64,000 nucleotides of DNA from Carnegiea gigantea (GCA_029747015.1 JAKOGI010000816.1:33501-97500), one strand, 5' to 3'; positions 1-13,900 are shown, numbered from the stretch's first letter. Made by a program: numbers and translations. The notes: generated by a model not told the origin, from the sequence alone.

Positions 1-650
1 AGTGTAATATGGAATATTTTTTAAACAAAGAACCAAGCAAATGTTTAAAAATAAATAAATAATTTAGGGAAGTTTATAATGGAATATATACTTTTTTTTA
101 AAAAAAAAACTAAGCAGGAATTGGAAAAAAAAATTAAAAGTTTGGAAGGTGAACTTTGTTAAAAAAATAATTATTTTTCAGTGTCTCTTGTTCCTTTGTT
201 TTAGGCCTAAATATAATAGTGTTTAGTGTATAGCAGAATGGTGTCTAATGTATGATTAAAAATTATTTAGGGCACAATAGAATAGATATAGTTTCTTAAA
301 AGAAAACCAAACAAGTGTTGAAACAAACTAAAAGCAAAAGTTAAGTTGCACTATGGAAGATATTTTTTGGGGGGCAAAAAACTAATCAAGTGTTGCAAAA
401 AATTTTTAAAAAGCTAGTGAGTTAGCATAGATTATAATAGTGTTTAATATATAATAAACAAGGGTTTACTATATGATGGAAACATATTTAGTTTACAATA
501 GAATAAATTTTTTACGAAACATAACACTACGCATATGTTTTAAAAAATTTAGAAAGATAGGAATTGCATATAATGTATTAAAAAAAACTAAGCAAGTGTC
601 GCCCCCAAAAAAAAAAGGGTAGGAAGGTAGTTTCGTAAAAAAAATAAAAT
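1..650. repeat. AT-rich stretch with diverged internal repeats
   Basis: Degenerate copies of a phrase resembling AACCAAGCAAGTGTTG recur near 31, 308, 382 and 588, interspersed with phrases such as GTGTTTAGTGTATAG and runs of A. This looks like an old, decayed tandem or transposon-derived repeat. It should lie in an intron of the spatacsin gene, since that gene continues off the left edge. No exon could be recognised here. Confidence 0.35.
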
Positions 651-1618
651 AAAATAAAATCTACCAAGAGAAATGTAGGAAGGTAAAAAGAATTTTAAAA
701 AAATAAAATCTACCAAGAGTTGTAAGTGGTAGGCGTTGAACATGGGACCTTGGGGACCATCACCAAGTCACTAACCAATGCACCACACTAACTACATCAA
801 GTTAAAGTTCATGTAACAGTTATCTTAATGTGCCACGCATCCTACAATACCCAATTTGCAATTTGGGTTGCGTGATTTATGCATTTGCTAGACTTGGGCT
901 GCGGAGTGTACAACAATATTGTATTTGTACCTGAGGGTGTCCAGTATGACAACTGCTCATGTAAAAGGACACCGATAGAAACTATCATCCAATACGAACT
1001 TCATGCAACAACATAAGAACCATGCCTTTTTGAACTTTTTTTCCCAGGAAAATATTTGTTCTATATTTATTTTGACAAGCAAAATGATGGAGTAACTATG
1101 CCTAAGCAGAGCAAGGCAAGGGTAAAAAGCAAAGCAAAAGTGGGCATGCAGTATTAGTAGGATAACAAGCACCCGGCTTGGCCTTTGCCTGGGTCAGACC
1201 CAAGGAATGGCACAAGTTAAATCCTGCCCCACCAAGAGGATCATATAGCTTTTGGTTCAGAACAACACAAAGACATTAGTGACATGTGATCCTTTCTTAA
1301 GATGGGAAACCAGCTGATGAAGATCCTTCAGGTACCTAACCCGTAATCCGGGGTTCAAACCCTCCAAAGCAAAGAAAAGCATAATAAAAATATCAGCTAA
1401 GATAAGAATCCAACCTGGGAACCCCTAAGCCTAATACATTGAGTGTAAAAAGCATGTCGTACACATCAATCCACATTTCAAAGCAAATACTCAAAGGCAA
1501 AACTTGTCAGTTAGCAATTGAAGCATGAAGGAATTCTAGTTTGTTGACAGTTTTAAAAAAATAGCAAGAGAGGAGCAAATAATCATCTAAGAAGATGGTA
1601 AAAGAGACGACTCACAAC
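651..1618. other. Intronic DNA, no exon recognised
   Basis: This lies downstream (in gene sense) of spatacsin exon 2 and is presumably its intron 2. On neither strand did I find a segment continuing the spatacsin protein after the exon-2 end. Two tRNA-B-box-like phrases (near 740 and 1340) are present but do not form tRNA genes. Confidence 0.4.
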
Positions 1619-4600
1619 CTGAACCATTTCAACGACATGTACGCAGTTTGATGACATGGCTTCTCGATATATATTCAGCAATTTAGCCCGTGTAGCATGC
1701 CAGGCATCACCTAACCCCTCTTTTCCTGACAAAACCTTTTTGAGGAATTCTTGAAAAACCACTCTAGCAGACACAACAAAAGAAAAATGATCTCTTTCAA
1801 TAATAAGAAAATACAGTAAAAGAGACCATAACAGGTATGTACTTTCTTCAGAAATCAACAAGTGGAATACCACGAGACCAAAACGAAGCTGCTTATTATC
1901 ATGTAAATCAAAAACAAACAATAACAACAGGCTCATGAGTAAAGGATCCCACTCTCATCAAAGACTACCTCAAATAATAACAGCGGAGGTGTTCCATATT
2001 CAAATAACTGCCAGCTATTGTTTAGACAGCAGAAGGACCATTAAAAAAAATCAAATCCCATAGTGGCTTAAACTAGTGCAGGTTGCTGACTACATTTTCT
2101 GCACTATGGTGAACAACAGTGTATATCCACAGACATGCAAACTTCGCGCGCTAGCTAGATAAATGTGAAAATTTTATTTTAAAAAAAGGTCTAAGTATGT
2201 GATGTCCATTTTGTTTAAACACAATAATCAGTAAAACTTGCCATCTTCGAAAAAAATGGCCACAACAGTCTGATATCAGTTTATGTAGGCCGAGATGAGG
2301 TGGACATATGTTTATCTGGAGCTTCTAGAGGAGCAAAAAAGAACTAGTTGACTGGATTGGATGAAAGAGGTTCCGCCCCTTCAATAAATGGACTGATTTT
2401 AGAATAGGTAAAACCCAGCCAAGTTGGTCAAGGGCCAACAGCAGCTGTAGAACCAAGTGAAACATAACAGCATTGCCAATGAGAAATGATGCATGTATAA
2501 ACATAACTCAATCAAATTTGAGCCTTAATTTTCCATAAGCTGCAGATCAGCTCATACACAATGTAAGTGATGCAGTTAACAAAACAACCTGCTCTTATTC
2601 CACTAAGAAACCCAAAAAAAAAAAAAAAAAAAAAAAACAACAACAACAACAACAATTTGCTGAATTCAACTTCAGGGATCAGTAATTGAATGTAAACTAG
2701 CTCCTATGAAACATTTAAACATAGAATCGTGCATGAAATCTGCAAGGATTGAACGCGAGCAAGTTGGCTGGTACCACTTAAGTAGCAGCATCGAGCTCAA
2801 ATTGTGAAATTGGAGTGATCTTCAGGTTCAGTAGATCTTTTTTTTTAAAATAGGGAAAAGGTAATATATTAATGTAAAAAGATCAAAAGAACAGATGCAT
2901 AAGCATCATACAAAAGATTATATACATCCAATATACAAGCTATCTACGAAGTCGGCCACATCCAAAGAGGAAGGACTCAACTTTCCAATATCCCAAAAAT
3001 AGAGTGTCTTAATGAAATTATCTTTCAAGCGCTGAAAAGGAGTTTCTACACCCTCCAAAGCTCTTCTCCAGATACTCCAAAAAATGACATGAGGAAGAAT
3101 CAAGGTAGCCTTCTTCTTGCTTTTCGCCTTCCTACCAAAGAAACTCTCCCCAATCTAAAAGATGATTCTTAATGGAATCCGAAGCATCCCACGGAATGCC
3201 AAGCAACTAACTGCCAGATCCCAAAGTGCCCTAGCAAAATGAGGAGCCGTAAATGATCTGTTGATTCGGAATCCACTTTGCACATGAAGCATTTGTTAAC
3301 CAAGATCTTTTCCTTCTTTTTTATCACAAGTTAGTATCTTGCCATGAGTAGCTTCCCAACCCCCCCCCCAAAAAAAAAAAAAGAAACTTTTAAGGGGGCC
3401 AAAGTCTTCCATATGAGCTTGCAAGGGAAACCACCTTCAAGATGAAGCTCCAGTGAAGAATAATTCAAGTGTAGGAGTTTCAAATAAAAAGATCTAACTG
3501 TGAAGCCCCCCTTAGTATCCAGATCTCATCTAACCTTGTCAAGTGCAGAAACCCCTAGATTGGCCTCATTAAGCTTATTAAAAAAGCTTATCAAAGTGTC
3601 ATCATCAATAAAGCCATTATGGGCAAAAATAGGCACCCAAACATAACCACTGGACATATTCTCCTGACAATCGGCAATGGATGCATTTCTGTCCACCGCC
3701 AGCACATAAAGACTACGGAATAGCTCTCTTAAGGGCACTTCGCCACACCATCGATCGTGTGCCAAAAAAAGAAGGTAGAACCATCCTCTACCTCAAAGGA
3801 AAGTTATGTACCTCAAAGGAAAAGTATGAAGATCCCTCAGGTACCTCAGTAGATCTTAGCATGATTTCAGCTATCAAATGGTATTTTCCTTTTTAGATTA
3901 GACAGAGAGAACATTTTCATAGATCAAAGCACAGAATTTAATAACATAGGTTGGCCAAGACTCTTCCAACTAGCTCTTGCTAAGCAACATCCTAATCTCC
4001 TTTACAAAATTAAAAAAACATAGGGAGAAAACCTTTTTTCTGGCCTTGAAATGCATCTCATCATTAGAATTAAGTTCATTCCGAATTGTCACTCAAATTA
4101 AAGCTTGGCCATTTGGTTTGAGAGAATTATGATTTATTAGTGATCAGTGGTTTGGAGCTTTTTGAATGACTAACCGCATTAAGAGAGTGTGGACGGTTAC
4201 GACTGCTAATTCAATCAAGTTGACCTTAATTAACTGAAACTCAAAGGAAATTCCAAAGCAACTTTTGTAGCATAACAATATCTTCCAGTGATCCCTGAAC
4301 CACCATTTGCTAACATTTTCTGGCCATCACCATGAGCAAGATGATGAATGAACTTTTCTCCTACCCAAACTAACTCCAAAATCCAAATCCCATGGCAATT
4401 CCCCCCCCCCCCGGGTGAAAAAAGGAACAAATAAAAAGATCGTTTCCACCTCTTTTCAGGGTCCTAAATAAACATGAACTGGTACACAAACAAACAAAAT
4501 AACATTTCACTTAAAAGGAAAGACAGTGCCTTACTGCCTTTCCACCTATGTATCCTATAACCGACTATCACAGCATCACCACCAGAATATCCGCTACCAC

Positions 4601-6196
4601 ACCCCCACCCCCCCACCCCCCCAAAAAAAAAATCCAGTACTTCCCTAATCAAGATCTACAACAGGTTACCTTCACATCAGCTGCATAAAAACGCTCTTGC
4701 CAAGAAAGCAAAGTCATCCAGGGCACTAGAACCAAATTCTGCCAAAGAAGAGCACCTCAAAGAGTTATCTCTCACCAGGAGGGGGGACAATAGCCCAGCA
4801 AGGCTAGTGTAACAACCTAAAGCCACACCAACCCGTACCAGAATTACAGGAGTGTGCACACTAAGGTCACAAAAGCTACTAGTGACTTCCTCCATTAGGC
4901 CTCAACCCTTCCAATTCAAAGCCTAATAGCATGCCTCTCAAGTGCTCCATCTCCACAATAAAACTCTTCTTTTTTCTAGGCACTACTGAACCTGCAGAAA
5001 ATGATTAAACAGTTCCTTGGTTCCCAACAAAGAGGCAGAATTTGAACAGGCCTTTAATTGGTACACAAAAGACCACATTCTCCTAATGAACAATACACAT
5101 AACATTGGTAACATGAAGAGCACATTTTTATGTAGAGTTAGAATAACAACAGGTATTATCTTGATATTGTCACACTTCAGGAACTACAGGAAAAGACACA
5201 ATATTCTGAACTGGTAGATCAGCATTGTTGCTACTATACATTTATGAAATTGAGAATTTCACAGGCCAAATAGAACCAAGCTACAATGTCTCCATAAAAA
5301 GTCTTGCAAGTCAAATAAGAAGACAACACAATTAGAGAAGCATACCGATACTCAGCCTCAGCAACTCCATAATCTAAGTTGAGATATCTAATATGCGAAA
5401 TAACACCATCGATATCATCTTTATTCAGGCACTGTTTCATCTCATCCAGATGCACTATCTGAACATGCTTCTGGATTGATTTTAGCAATCTCTGATCCTC
5501 CTCGCTCGATACTGCCCCCGCCCTCTCTTCTCTCCTCAGAGTTATGGCCAAACCTGAATCATCATCAGGCTCCAGGTCTCCCCCTATTTGTCTCTGTATG
5601 TTCTCACACAGCACATCGATTACATCCGCATTCCCCAGAAAAACCCTTCTCAAACCCTCCAATTCCTCCTCTTTTACAACCCTTCCCTCCCCACCTTCAT
5701 CCTCTCTCTCCTCCCTGACAATTAAATCCTCCTTCAGCCTCCTCAACCCCACCTCCATAACCCCATCCAATACCCGCACTAAACCCTTCAAATCCTTCTC
5801 CCCACTTTCTCTCTCCTCCCCACCATTTACACTCTCCACAGCTCGAGAGCTGACCATCTGAATGTACAGTAAGAATTCTACCCGAAGCCTGATGTCCTCG
5901 GGAGTAATAGACGATGACCAAATGGAAGTGCCATCATCGAATTGGAACAGCTCAAGAGACGACAGCCATGTGAGAAGTGCCGGAGAAGAACAACTGGAAG
6001 AATATACAACATTTTCAAAGTTTCCGCCATTGGCGACGATTGTTTGTAGGATTGAGAGAGCAAGATTAGGGTTCCGGCGACGCAGAGTAAGAATGATGGC
6101 TCGAAAAGCCTCGAATTGAGAAAGGAAGAGGTGGTTCACGGCCACTCGAGAGAGAAGCATCGTCTCTTTGTCCATCTCCGGCATCACTGTCTCCAT
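1619..6196 (-). CDS. Spatacsin (SPG11-like) protein, N-terminal part, exons 1-2
   Basis: Exon 1 runs 6196-5346 and exon 2 1763-1619; the rest lies off the left edge. Exon 1 encodes about 283 residues opening [20 protein letters not shown], with blocks such as [19 protein letters not shown] and [15 protein letters not shown] that I recognise from the plant spatacsin family (Arabidopsis At4g39420). Exon 1 ends TATCG|GTATG, and the acceptor CTGCTAG|AGTGG restores frame across a split Arg codon. Exon 2 ends in MVQ at CAG|GTTGTG. Animal spatacsin acts with spastizin and AP-5 in endosome/lysosome membrane recycling; a similar role in plants is inference. A glutamate-rich linker lies around residues 130-180. 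The ATG is the first in frame and begins the conserved block. Intron 1 (5345-1764) is about 3.6 kb and holds an L1-type LINE. Confidence 0.85.
2610..2656. repeat. Poly(A)-(CAA)n simple repeat
   Basis: About 24 A residues are followed by six or seven CAA units, inside spatacsin intron 1. It could be a microsatellite or the tail of a lost retroposon. No body of an element is recognisable beside it. Confidence 0.7.
2828..3857 (-). mobile_element. 5'-truncated L1-type LINE, 3' end
   Basis: A roughly 1.0-kb insertion (2840-3845) flanked by a 12-bp exact target duplication, TCAGTAGATCTT, at 2828-2839 and 3846-3857. Read on the minus strand it ends in a poly(A) tail next to the left duplication, so the element is inserted antisense to the window and in the same sense as the spatacsin gene. 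Frames contain peptides typical of the C-terminal part of plant L1 reverse transcriptase ORFs ([14 protein letters not shown] near 3740; [19 protein letters not shown] near 3050), broken by frameshifts. It is a dead-on-arrival copy. Confidence 0.8.
3858..5345. other. Remainder of spatacsin intron 1
   Basis: Non-coding. It contains C-runs at 4399-4410 and 4602-4620 next to A-runs, but no coherent frame or recognised element. Confidence 0.5.
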
Positions 6197-7200
6197 GATT
6201 GTCCCTAATTTGCTACGAAGCTCGGAATCTAGAGTTTAGAAATATGGAGTTGCAGATATGGTGGCGAACGACGATCGGAGACGAAGGTAGAGAGCTCTGA
6301 ACTGCTGACAGTTGAATTTGTCATATGCTGTACAAATTACAATTTACCTTTTTTGCGGGGGGGGGGGGGGATGTGTGTGGAGCGAACAATTGGAGCAAGC
6401 ACGTTAGGAAAAGTTTTTAGTTTTTGGGAGCTTATTTTTTATTACTTTTTCAACCAATGAAATTACAATGTGAATCATCAAATAAAATATTTATTATAAA
6501 TTTATTATAAAATATATAATTTTTTAAAAAAAAGATAAAATAAAACAAAACCAAGAAAATAATAAAAAATTATAAAAGTTGGAATGCGTGGACGACCAAC
6601 CTGTCAGTACAATTTGAGTTCAATGCTAATCAAATGTTTGGCTGCATAAGAAAAAAGGTTTTTGTGGGTCCTATAAGTGGGACTCGTTCCGCCTTACTAT
6701 GAATGGCCTTCGTAATAAACGAATAAATTATTTTTCGGTCCCTCGAGGTTTGGTGAAATGGTTTTTTAATACCACGTTATATTTATGGGATTACTTAATT
6801 TAGCGCAAATAATTTCTGCAGCACATAACTTTCGGTTATCTGATTTCTGGGTCACAAGTATTTATTTTTAGGTCCCTGAAAGATTCTAAATGCAAATATT
6901 TTAAAGTTCTAGACTGTTTTGCAAATCTTAGCTTATATTTATGTTTGGACTTCCTATAATGACTTTAATGGTACTATTTATCATAATCTACTACTTATAT
7001 CATAAATATTATATTTTTTGTGATGAACAGCCCACCATGCCTAGCAAAATAATTAAAATTTAATTCGAGAGTTTCAACCATTACCTGAATTTAGTCGTTG
7101 CTGGACTCCGACGTTCATCTAGCTTCTAGTTTACAGGGATTGCTAATTCCAGCCCCCACCATCCTTAGATCAAGCTACGTTACAGATCCGTTTCATTTCA
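6197..7200. promoter_or_regulatory. 5' flank of spatacsin gene
   Basis: This holds the presumed 5'UTR and promoter (6197-6350) of the minus-strand spatacsin gene, then AT-rich intergenic DNA. A poly-G tract of about 14 follows TTTTTTGC at 6347-6371. No clear TATA box was picked out and no further gene is visible. Confidence 0.35.
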
Positions 7201-7323
7201 AACCTTATACGGTAATCGCCAATCAAGTTTTTAATCTTTTTCAAAGATAGTTGAACGGTAATAAATAAATTATAATATTTAAGACATAAGGTTCAATTGA
7301 ATGTTTCCTACTGGGAAACTTAT

Positions 7324-7329
7324 TTTATT
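7324..7329 (-). terminator. Viral poly(A) signal AATAAA
   Basis: Minus strand AATAAA within GCTTTCAATAAAATAAG, about 165 nt downstream of the TATA box of the viral promoter. A poly(A) signal a short way after the transcription start is typical of terminally redundant caulimovirid pregenomic RNA. Confidence 0.6.
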
Positions 7330-7479
7330 GAAAGCTTAAATGTGGAAATATTATAACGGAAATATTTAAAGATGGACTTAAGTTAAGATCATTAGATATG
7401 CTTGCTCATAGATAAATGAAGAATCGCGACTTTTCTTTTGCTCAAAAATGCTCAAATGACCGTGCCCCTTCTCAACACT

Positions 7480-7510
7480 CGACTTCTCCTTTTATAGAGG
7501 AGATAGGGGT
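7480..7510 (-). promoter_or_regulatory. Pararetroviral promoter TATA region
   Basis: Minus strand CCTCTATAAAAGGAG, with TATAAA at 7496-7491. The surrounding bases resemble the TATA region of the cauliflower mosaic virus 35S promoter. It lies after the last viral ORF and before the poly(A) signal, as expected. Whether it is active is unknown. Confidence 0.6.
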
Positions 7511-7639
7511 ACATAGGATGCCCTAACGGTTACAGTACATATTGCTTTTACTCATGGCTACAATGCATTCACATGACTACAATAAACTGCCTTATTTTAC
7601 AGACCTGACAGTTGTCAAAATAGTACAATAATAGAGCAA

Positions 7640-8240
7640 TCATTTTTCAGAACTTTTAATGATGACAAGACTAGTAATCATAATTGAGATTCTGCACGCT
7701 TCAATTATATCTTCCAGACAATTATTATTTGGACAATCATCAAAATTTTCATCAAGTTGTTTAAGATGCTCTGGATCCCATTTCTCAAATAATTCAAGAA
7801 GATATTTCTTCTCTTTATTAGATAAGAACTTTTTAACTCCAATATCAAAGAGATAATCAAATATATCTTCTGAGACTGCTCCTTCCACCTTCATGTATTA
7901 TTTAAACTCATTGTCATAAGCGAAAGTAGTGTTTTCATAATACATTAATATTTTTCCTTGTTTAATTAATGCCCAACTTTGACGATAAATATTGTAAAAA
8001 TCAATGGCTCTAGCAAAAGTAGGATCAGCAACTAATTCTCGTCGTTCAAGAACCCATTCTTGTTGTTGATCATAGAGATCATTATAATCAACAATCTAAA
8101 TAAAATAATGAGTTGGTTTGGCTCTTCCATTTTCATATTCGATTAATGCACCATATACCTCCAAATTTAGGCATCTGCTAAATGCGATTTTTGTTAGACC
8201 ATAAAGAGGTGTTAGAATCCAATAGGTCATTCTGAACATG
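7640..8240 (-). pseudogene. Broken downstream viral ORF, function unassigned
   Basis: The minus strand between RNase H and the promoter holds open stretches (the longest at 7894-7640) interrupted by stops. By position it corresponds to the ORF after the polymerase, which in caulimo-, cavemo- and solendoviruses is a translation transactivator. I could not confirm the family from sequence. Confidence 0.35.
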
Positions 8241-8699
8241 TATTATTGAAAGTTTGTTAGTCATGAGAAAACGAGAACTTTGGATGTAGGATTTTTATAA
8301 AATAAGTATCATCCCTTATTCTCAGACTTTAATAAAAGTGTCAATTGGAGAGATTGAATTTGCTGAGAAACTAACAACACTAACTCCAAACTTATCGAGA
8401 ATGTAGATAGTTATACTCCAAGACTCCCAAACATCATATGAATAATGATGATAATGTCGATACAGGCTACATACCACTCATTGAACCATTTCTATTGAAC
8501 ATGAGAACTTATTTTTTCTTTGATATCATAAGGACATCTAATGTAATTAACTTATAACTCTAAAAAATAAAATCTTTGGATTATGAGGTAGGCAGAAGAT
8601 AGCAACCCAAGACTTGATCTACTTTTTGTATAAAATTCAAAGTTATCAATAAGAACTCTACTAGTAGAAGAAACCCGTTATAGTAGTAATAGCATTTTA

Positions 8700-10812
8700 T
8701 TACGGATTTCCCCCTTTTCTTGCAGAAGTTCTGCTCTGATGATCACCATTGGCGAGTTCATGAGTTACACTATCTATTAGAGAATTATTCGATCCCTGTA
8801 TATGTTCAATAGAAAAGGAAAACCGGTTAAGTCATAATTACCAATGCAGGAGTCGCCCTTGCACTTGCATATTCGATAAATTCTTTTTCACAAAATCAAG
8901 TATCCCTTTGCAATCAGTTCAAATGAGAAAATTTTTTGGGGTTAAGAAGATCAGAAACTTTTCAATTCCCCTTATGACAACAAGGATTTCTTTTTTCATC
9001 GTGGGATAGTTGCATTCTGTCTGATAAAAACTTTCGCTGTAATATTTGCAGAGTTTTTCTCTTTTTTTGATTTTGAGTACAGCATTCCAGTACTCATTGC
9101 TTGCATCTGTCTCGAGCACTAAATCATCTCCTTCATTATGAAAATTAAGAATAGGAAGATTTTTACACATCTATTTTAAATTTTGAACAATATTTGTATC
9201 ATTAGTGGTCCATGTCCAACTTACATCTTTCTTGAATTTTTGTTGCAATGGCTTTCTCAGTTTAGCCAAATCTTTAATGAAATCTGAAGCACAGGTAAGG
9301 CATTCGAGAAATCTTTCCAACTGCTTTCTATCTTCAATCTTTTAAGAAAATTTTCTATTTTTTCAAGAATATGTTTTTGTAGAATAATTTGTCTATCTTT
9401 TATTTCTAGACCTAAGAGCTCAATTTCTTGTTCAACATAAATGCACTTGTTCTTTCCAAGTATAATACCATGGTCTATGCATCTTTGGGTAACAACTAAG
9501 ACATCATCTTTGTGCTGTTCTATGGTTTTAGAAACGACAAGGATATCATCGATGTAAAATAAACATCAGTGATTAGGATATTTAAAAATGTTATCGATTC
9601 TTTTTTGGAATATTTGAGATGCATTTTTAAGACCAAATGGCATTACTATCCATTCGTAATATCCTTGCGGGGCACTAAATGCAATTAACGGAATACTTTT
9701 TCCATCTATTTTATCTGCCGATAGCCGCTTTTACAGTCCATTTTCGAGAACCAATAGGCTCTTTGAATTCTATTAAAAGGGATAATTTTGTTAGAAATAT
9801 AACAACCATCAAAGACGGTATTATCATTAAACTTTTGTTAATTGATCACCATGCTTGCTTTTCCTATTTTTTGTTCTGCATGATTTCTTACCATGAAAGG
9901 GAGACTGGTGTGGGGATGTTTACTATTTCTAATTAATCATTTATCCAAAAGTTCTTTTTGCCTATCAAATTCTTGAATTTTCTGGTACGTATACACCATT
10001 TGTTTTACTCGAATAGTAGTATTGGGATTTAACAAAGTGATTTTAGCAAACGTTTTATCTCTATCCTAGAATTTTAGAAGATTATCATAATAGACTTCGT
10101 TACATAATTTTTCTTGTTGTTTAACAATTTACTCTTTAATAGATAACTCAAGTAGTGAGATTGTCAATGTTGTCTCTCGTTGTGCAGGCATTATCTTTTC
10201 ACCACGCTGGATGCGTGTAAACTCAATTTTCTGATGAGTGTAGGCCTTACTTATTTTTTCAATAGAAACTGAATGACCATTGATTGTGAATATTATTTAG
10301 TTTATAGTCTGTGTATATGGAGAATATAATATCTACAAATTATTTCTAATAATCATATTATGAAATGGCTGATCAATAACCCATAGAATTGGTATAATGC
10401 ATTGAACTCCTTTTAATTTTATGTATAACCCTTTTATTACCTCATTATGGCTCACAGTGTTATTGTTAGCTATCCCTACTTATAACGGATTTTTGGTTTG
10501 TTTCCATACAAATTCTGGAAATAGATATATTTTTCCAAAGTATACAGAACAACCACTATCTATATAAGCGTATGATTCATATTTATTATATCCCTCTAGA
10601 CAGACATTTATCTGGATATAGATGGTATTATGATTTGTATTGGTAACATCATAGCAAATCTCCATAGTCATGTGTTTGACTAATTCATCTTCATAAATTG
10701 GTTCACTAACAGTTCTTGTTTCGTACCCAACAACTTTTCTATCAAGGCTCATACTTCTATCCACACTATGTCTTACAGGTTTAGAACTCATTCCACTTAT
10801 TTCACTGATCAT
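8700..10812 (-). pseudogene. Viral protease / reverse transcriptase / RNase H, disrupted
   Basis: The aspartic protease segment (10812-10480) contains Tyr-Ile-Asp-Ser-Gly-Cys. The RT palm with YIDD lies near 9550, and the RNase H segment at 9170-8919 has the ETDAS aspartate and an FLIF..PKNF-type end. At least one in-frame stop sits just before YIDD, and several frame changes separate the domains, so no functional polymerase can be made. Domain order is that of Caulimoviridae; no integrase is present, which argues against a Ty3/gypsy element. Confidence 0.75.
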
Positions 10813-10979
10813 GCTAATTGTATCATCTTCTTTAAGCTCTTCTTTAGTTGATGAAGATCTTTCTCCCTATTCTGATCTTGCACTCATGCTTCTTAATATT
10901 TGAAGTTTAATAGTAATTTTACCATTCTCATTAATTTTTATCACATTTTTCTTATTGATTTTTGTAGGGTTAGCAAAGT

Positions 10980-13900
10980 TAGATATTCATGAATGATCAA
11001 TTTTTATCTCCGCAGTATTGATTTAATCATTTGGATTTTTTGCATAGGGGCATAATTTTCAAATTTTTCTGCCTCTATCATTATCATGTTAGTCTTTGCG
11101 TCAATAGTATTATCTAATTTATAGATAATTTTTTAAAATATTCTTAGTGGATATTCTCCTCTTTTCATATCCATCCCAACTATTTTTATCTTAAGGGATA
11201 TGAAATTTTTAGCAAATTCATCATTTAGACTCACATAGTATCCAGGCCGACAATTAAATCCTGCTGATCTATTACATAAATTAGTCTTTAACCATGTGAT
11301 AATTTAATTATTAAATTTGGTATGTCTAATATCACAGAGTAAAGTATAAAAATTAATATCTTTACCATATGTAACGCCCCGTCCGAAAGGGGTCAGGCGT
11401 GTCACCGCCGTGAACGTTCGATTAAGAACATCCACAAGCCTCTCTGAACTTCTTAACCTTAATTAATATGTTCATCGGCAATAGCAACGGAAGCTCTTAT
11501 TGAAATCTAACTAAAGTTCGGAATGGTCAATCTAAAATATGCATTGCATACATACTTAAACCATATCCATAATATTCTTACACATATATAATCCCAAAAA
11601 TACAACCATACTTGCATTTAATAAATATAACTCATAATATAAACAAATAACGAGGTCTGCATTTCCAACTAAGTTCTTTGCGATTATTTCACAGGTAGTT
11701 GGCTCTCTTAATGCTCTTGTGGTCCCTTTTTACTTCTAAAACCTGAAAAATGGTGAGGTCATGAGCTTTCAGAGCCCAGTGAATAACCCTTACCTTCTCC
11801 GTTATCATACTTTGCGCATTAACCGGTTAACACATGATCACACAGTACGCGTATTTTATGACATATAAATAGAACATAGCATATTTGTATATAGAATGTG
11901 ACATAAGAACATGCTCATATGTCATAAATCAAATAAACTCATATCTTTTATATCTAACACGTTCCTAAACTTCACAAACACATACACATATTTGTTGTGA
12001 GGTAGGCAATTAGACTAATTTAGTTGTATCTGTCTCATACCAGGTACGTTTCAAGGACTCTCGTTTTCACTTAAGTTCATGAACAAACTCTGCTGTTAGT
12101 CTATTCCCTAAACTAACCATGGTTGTCCCATACCAACCATATCCTTTGGGCTCCTAATCCTCATTGAAGTCTAAAAGAAAGCAAAGTATGCTAAATTATA
12201 CTAATGGCCCGCCTGTAACCATACTTAACGATACATAAAGCATATTCCATTCAAAAGTCCACATACGTGCTTTACACATATAATATATTTTTTTAAACAT
12301 ATTTATCGATCACACATATGGTTCAAATCGATCATAATTTTATAAATATCTAAAATGATTCTTCAAATCCAAAATTAAGTCCAAATCCAAACCAAAATCA
12401 ATTTCATATCATATCGAAAGTCCAAATCCAAGCCAAAACCAATTTCATAACGTATTCAAAATCCAAATCTAAGCCAAAATCAATTGCATAACATATTACA
12501 TATTCTTGATTGAATGCAAGCTTTTTTAGTTTAAGGAAAATAAACTCATGATCCACACAAACAACCATCACAACACAAGGGTGACAAACATATCTGGTGG
12601 CCCAACTACAGCTCATTTATATGGTACCAACTAATGGTGGACCAGCCGTAACTCATTCATATGGTACAAACCAAGCACCCAATACTCTAAAGTATGTAGA
12701 GGTCCTCAAATCATAAACTGATGAGTCACATTTACATCCTGGAATACCAGAAAGCCATACAGCTCCTAGTCAACACAAACTGAAGAGTCAATTGATAGAC
12801 TGAGCAACGCCCACTCAAAGTACCAACCAACGACTTACACAGCTCCAAACACAAAGACAGCTACTTCTATGGCCATACCTCTAGAATGTTCTGTAATAGC
12901 CTCAATCAAGACATTAACATTTTTTTCCCAAAAATATAACTTATTGAAATCGTATAATCCATATAATCACATTTTTATTTTCAAAGAAGCTCAATTTCAC
13001 AATATTTACAAAAACATAATCAAAGTAAAGCTTAATTCCACCTAAAATAATTTCCACAAGCTTCTAATAATCCATATGCTTCAACGCCTAAAATCATCAC
13101 AAACATGATCAATATATAATTTATGCATACGAACAACCCGTAATTACACTAAATATGCCAATTTACTCATAAATTCATAACGCAAAGACCTCATATCCAA
13201 ACTTCACGAAACTCTGCATAAAAATACCAAATATCAAGAAGAATTTACCATATAATTTTCAAAATTTTCCAATAAGTCAATTCCCCACAAAAATTGAAAC
13301 AACACCCGAAGTTATATGTTGAAACAGAACAGTTGCAATCAAAAATCCATAACTCATGAACCACACTCATAAAATTTATGAAAATTTTCATAAAGTTACA
13401 AACATCATAGAGAACCTATATTAAAATTTTTAGAATTTTAGGCCAAGCGAATAATTAGTAGAAAATTCGAACCGCAGCCAAAATTGGCACTAAAATGTGA
13501 CAGTTCTAATCGAACATTCATAACTCATGAGTTAAACATCCAAAATTCATGCAACTTTACCTAAAATTTCCTAATAACATGTATATTCTACAATAAAATT
13601 TTCAAAATTTTTTCCCAACTCAATAGCTCATAGGAATTCAACCATCATTCGAATTTTCACACCACATAACAGGAAAGTTTCAATCAAAAATTCATAAATC
13701 ACAAACCACATATCAAAAATTCATGAAAATTTACACAGAATTGCAATACATAGTGATGAACCTACAGTGAAAATTTCAAAATTTTTGCCATTCCAATAAT
13801 TCACAGAAATTCGAACACTGGTAGGCTATCATCAGAACCCGAAAATTCAACCTCTATTTTTCTACTCTCTTGTTCATCCAATATAAGTAATCAATCCAAA

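Noticed and set aside
725..800. tRNA-like phrase with B-box resemblance (also near 1320-1375)
   Set aside because: No acceptor stem, A box or cloverleaf could be drawn; at most a decayed tRNA-derived SINE.
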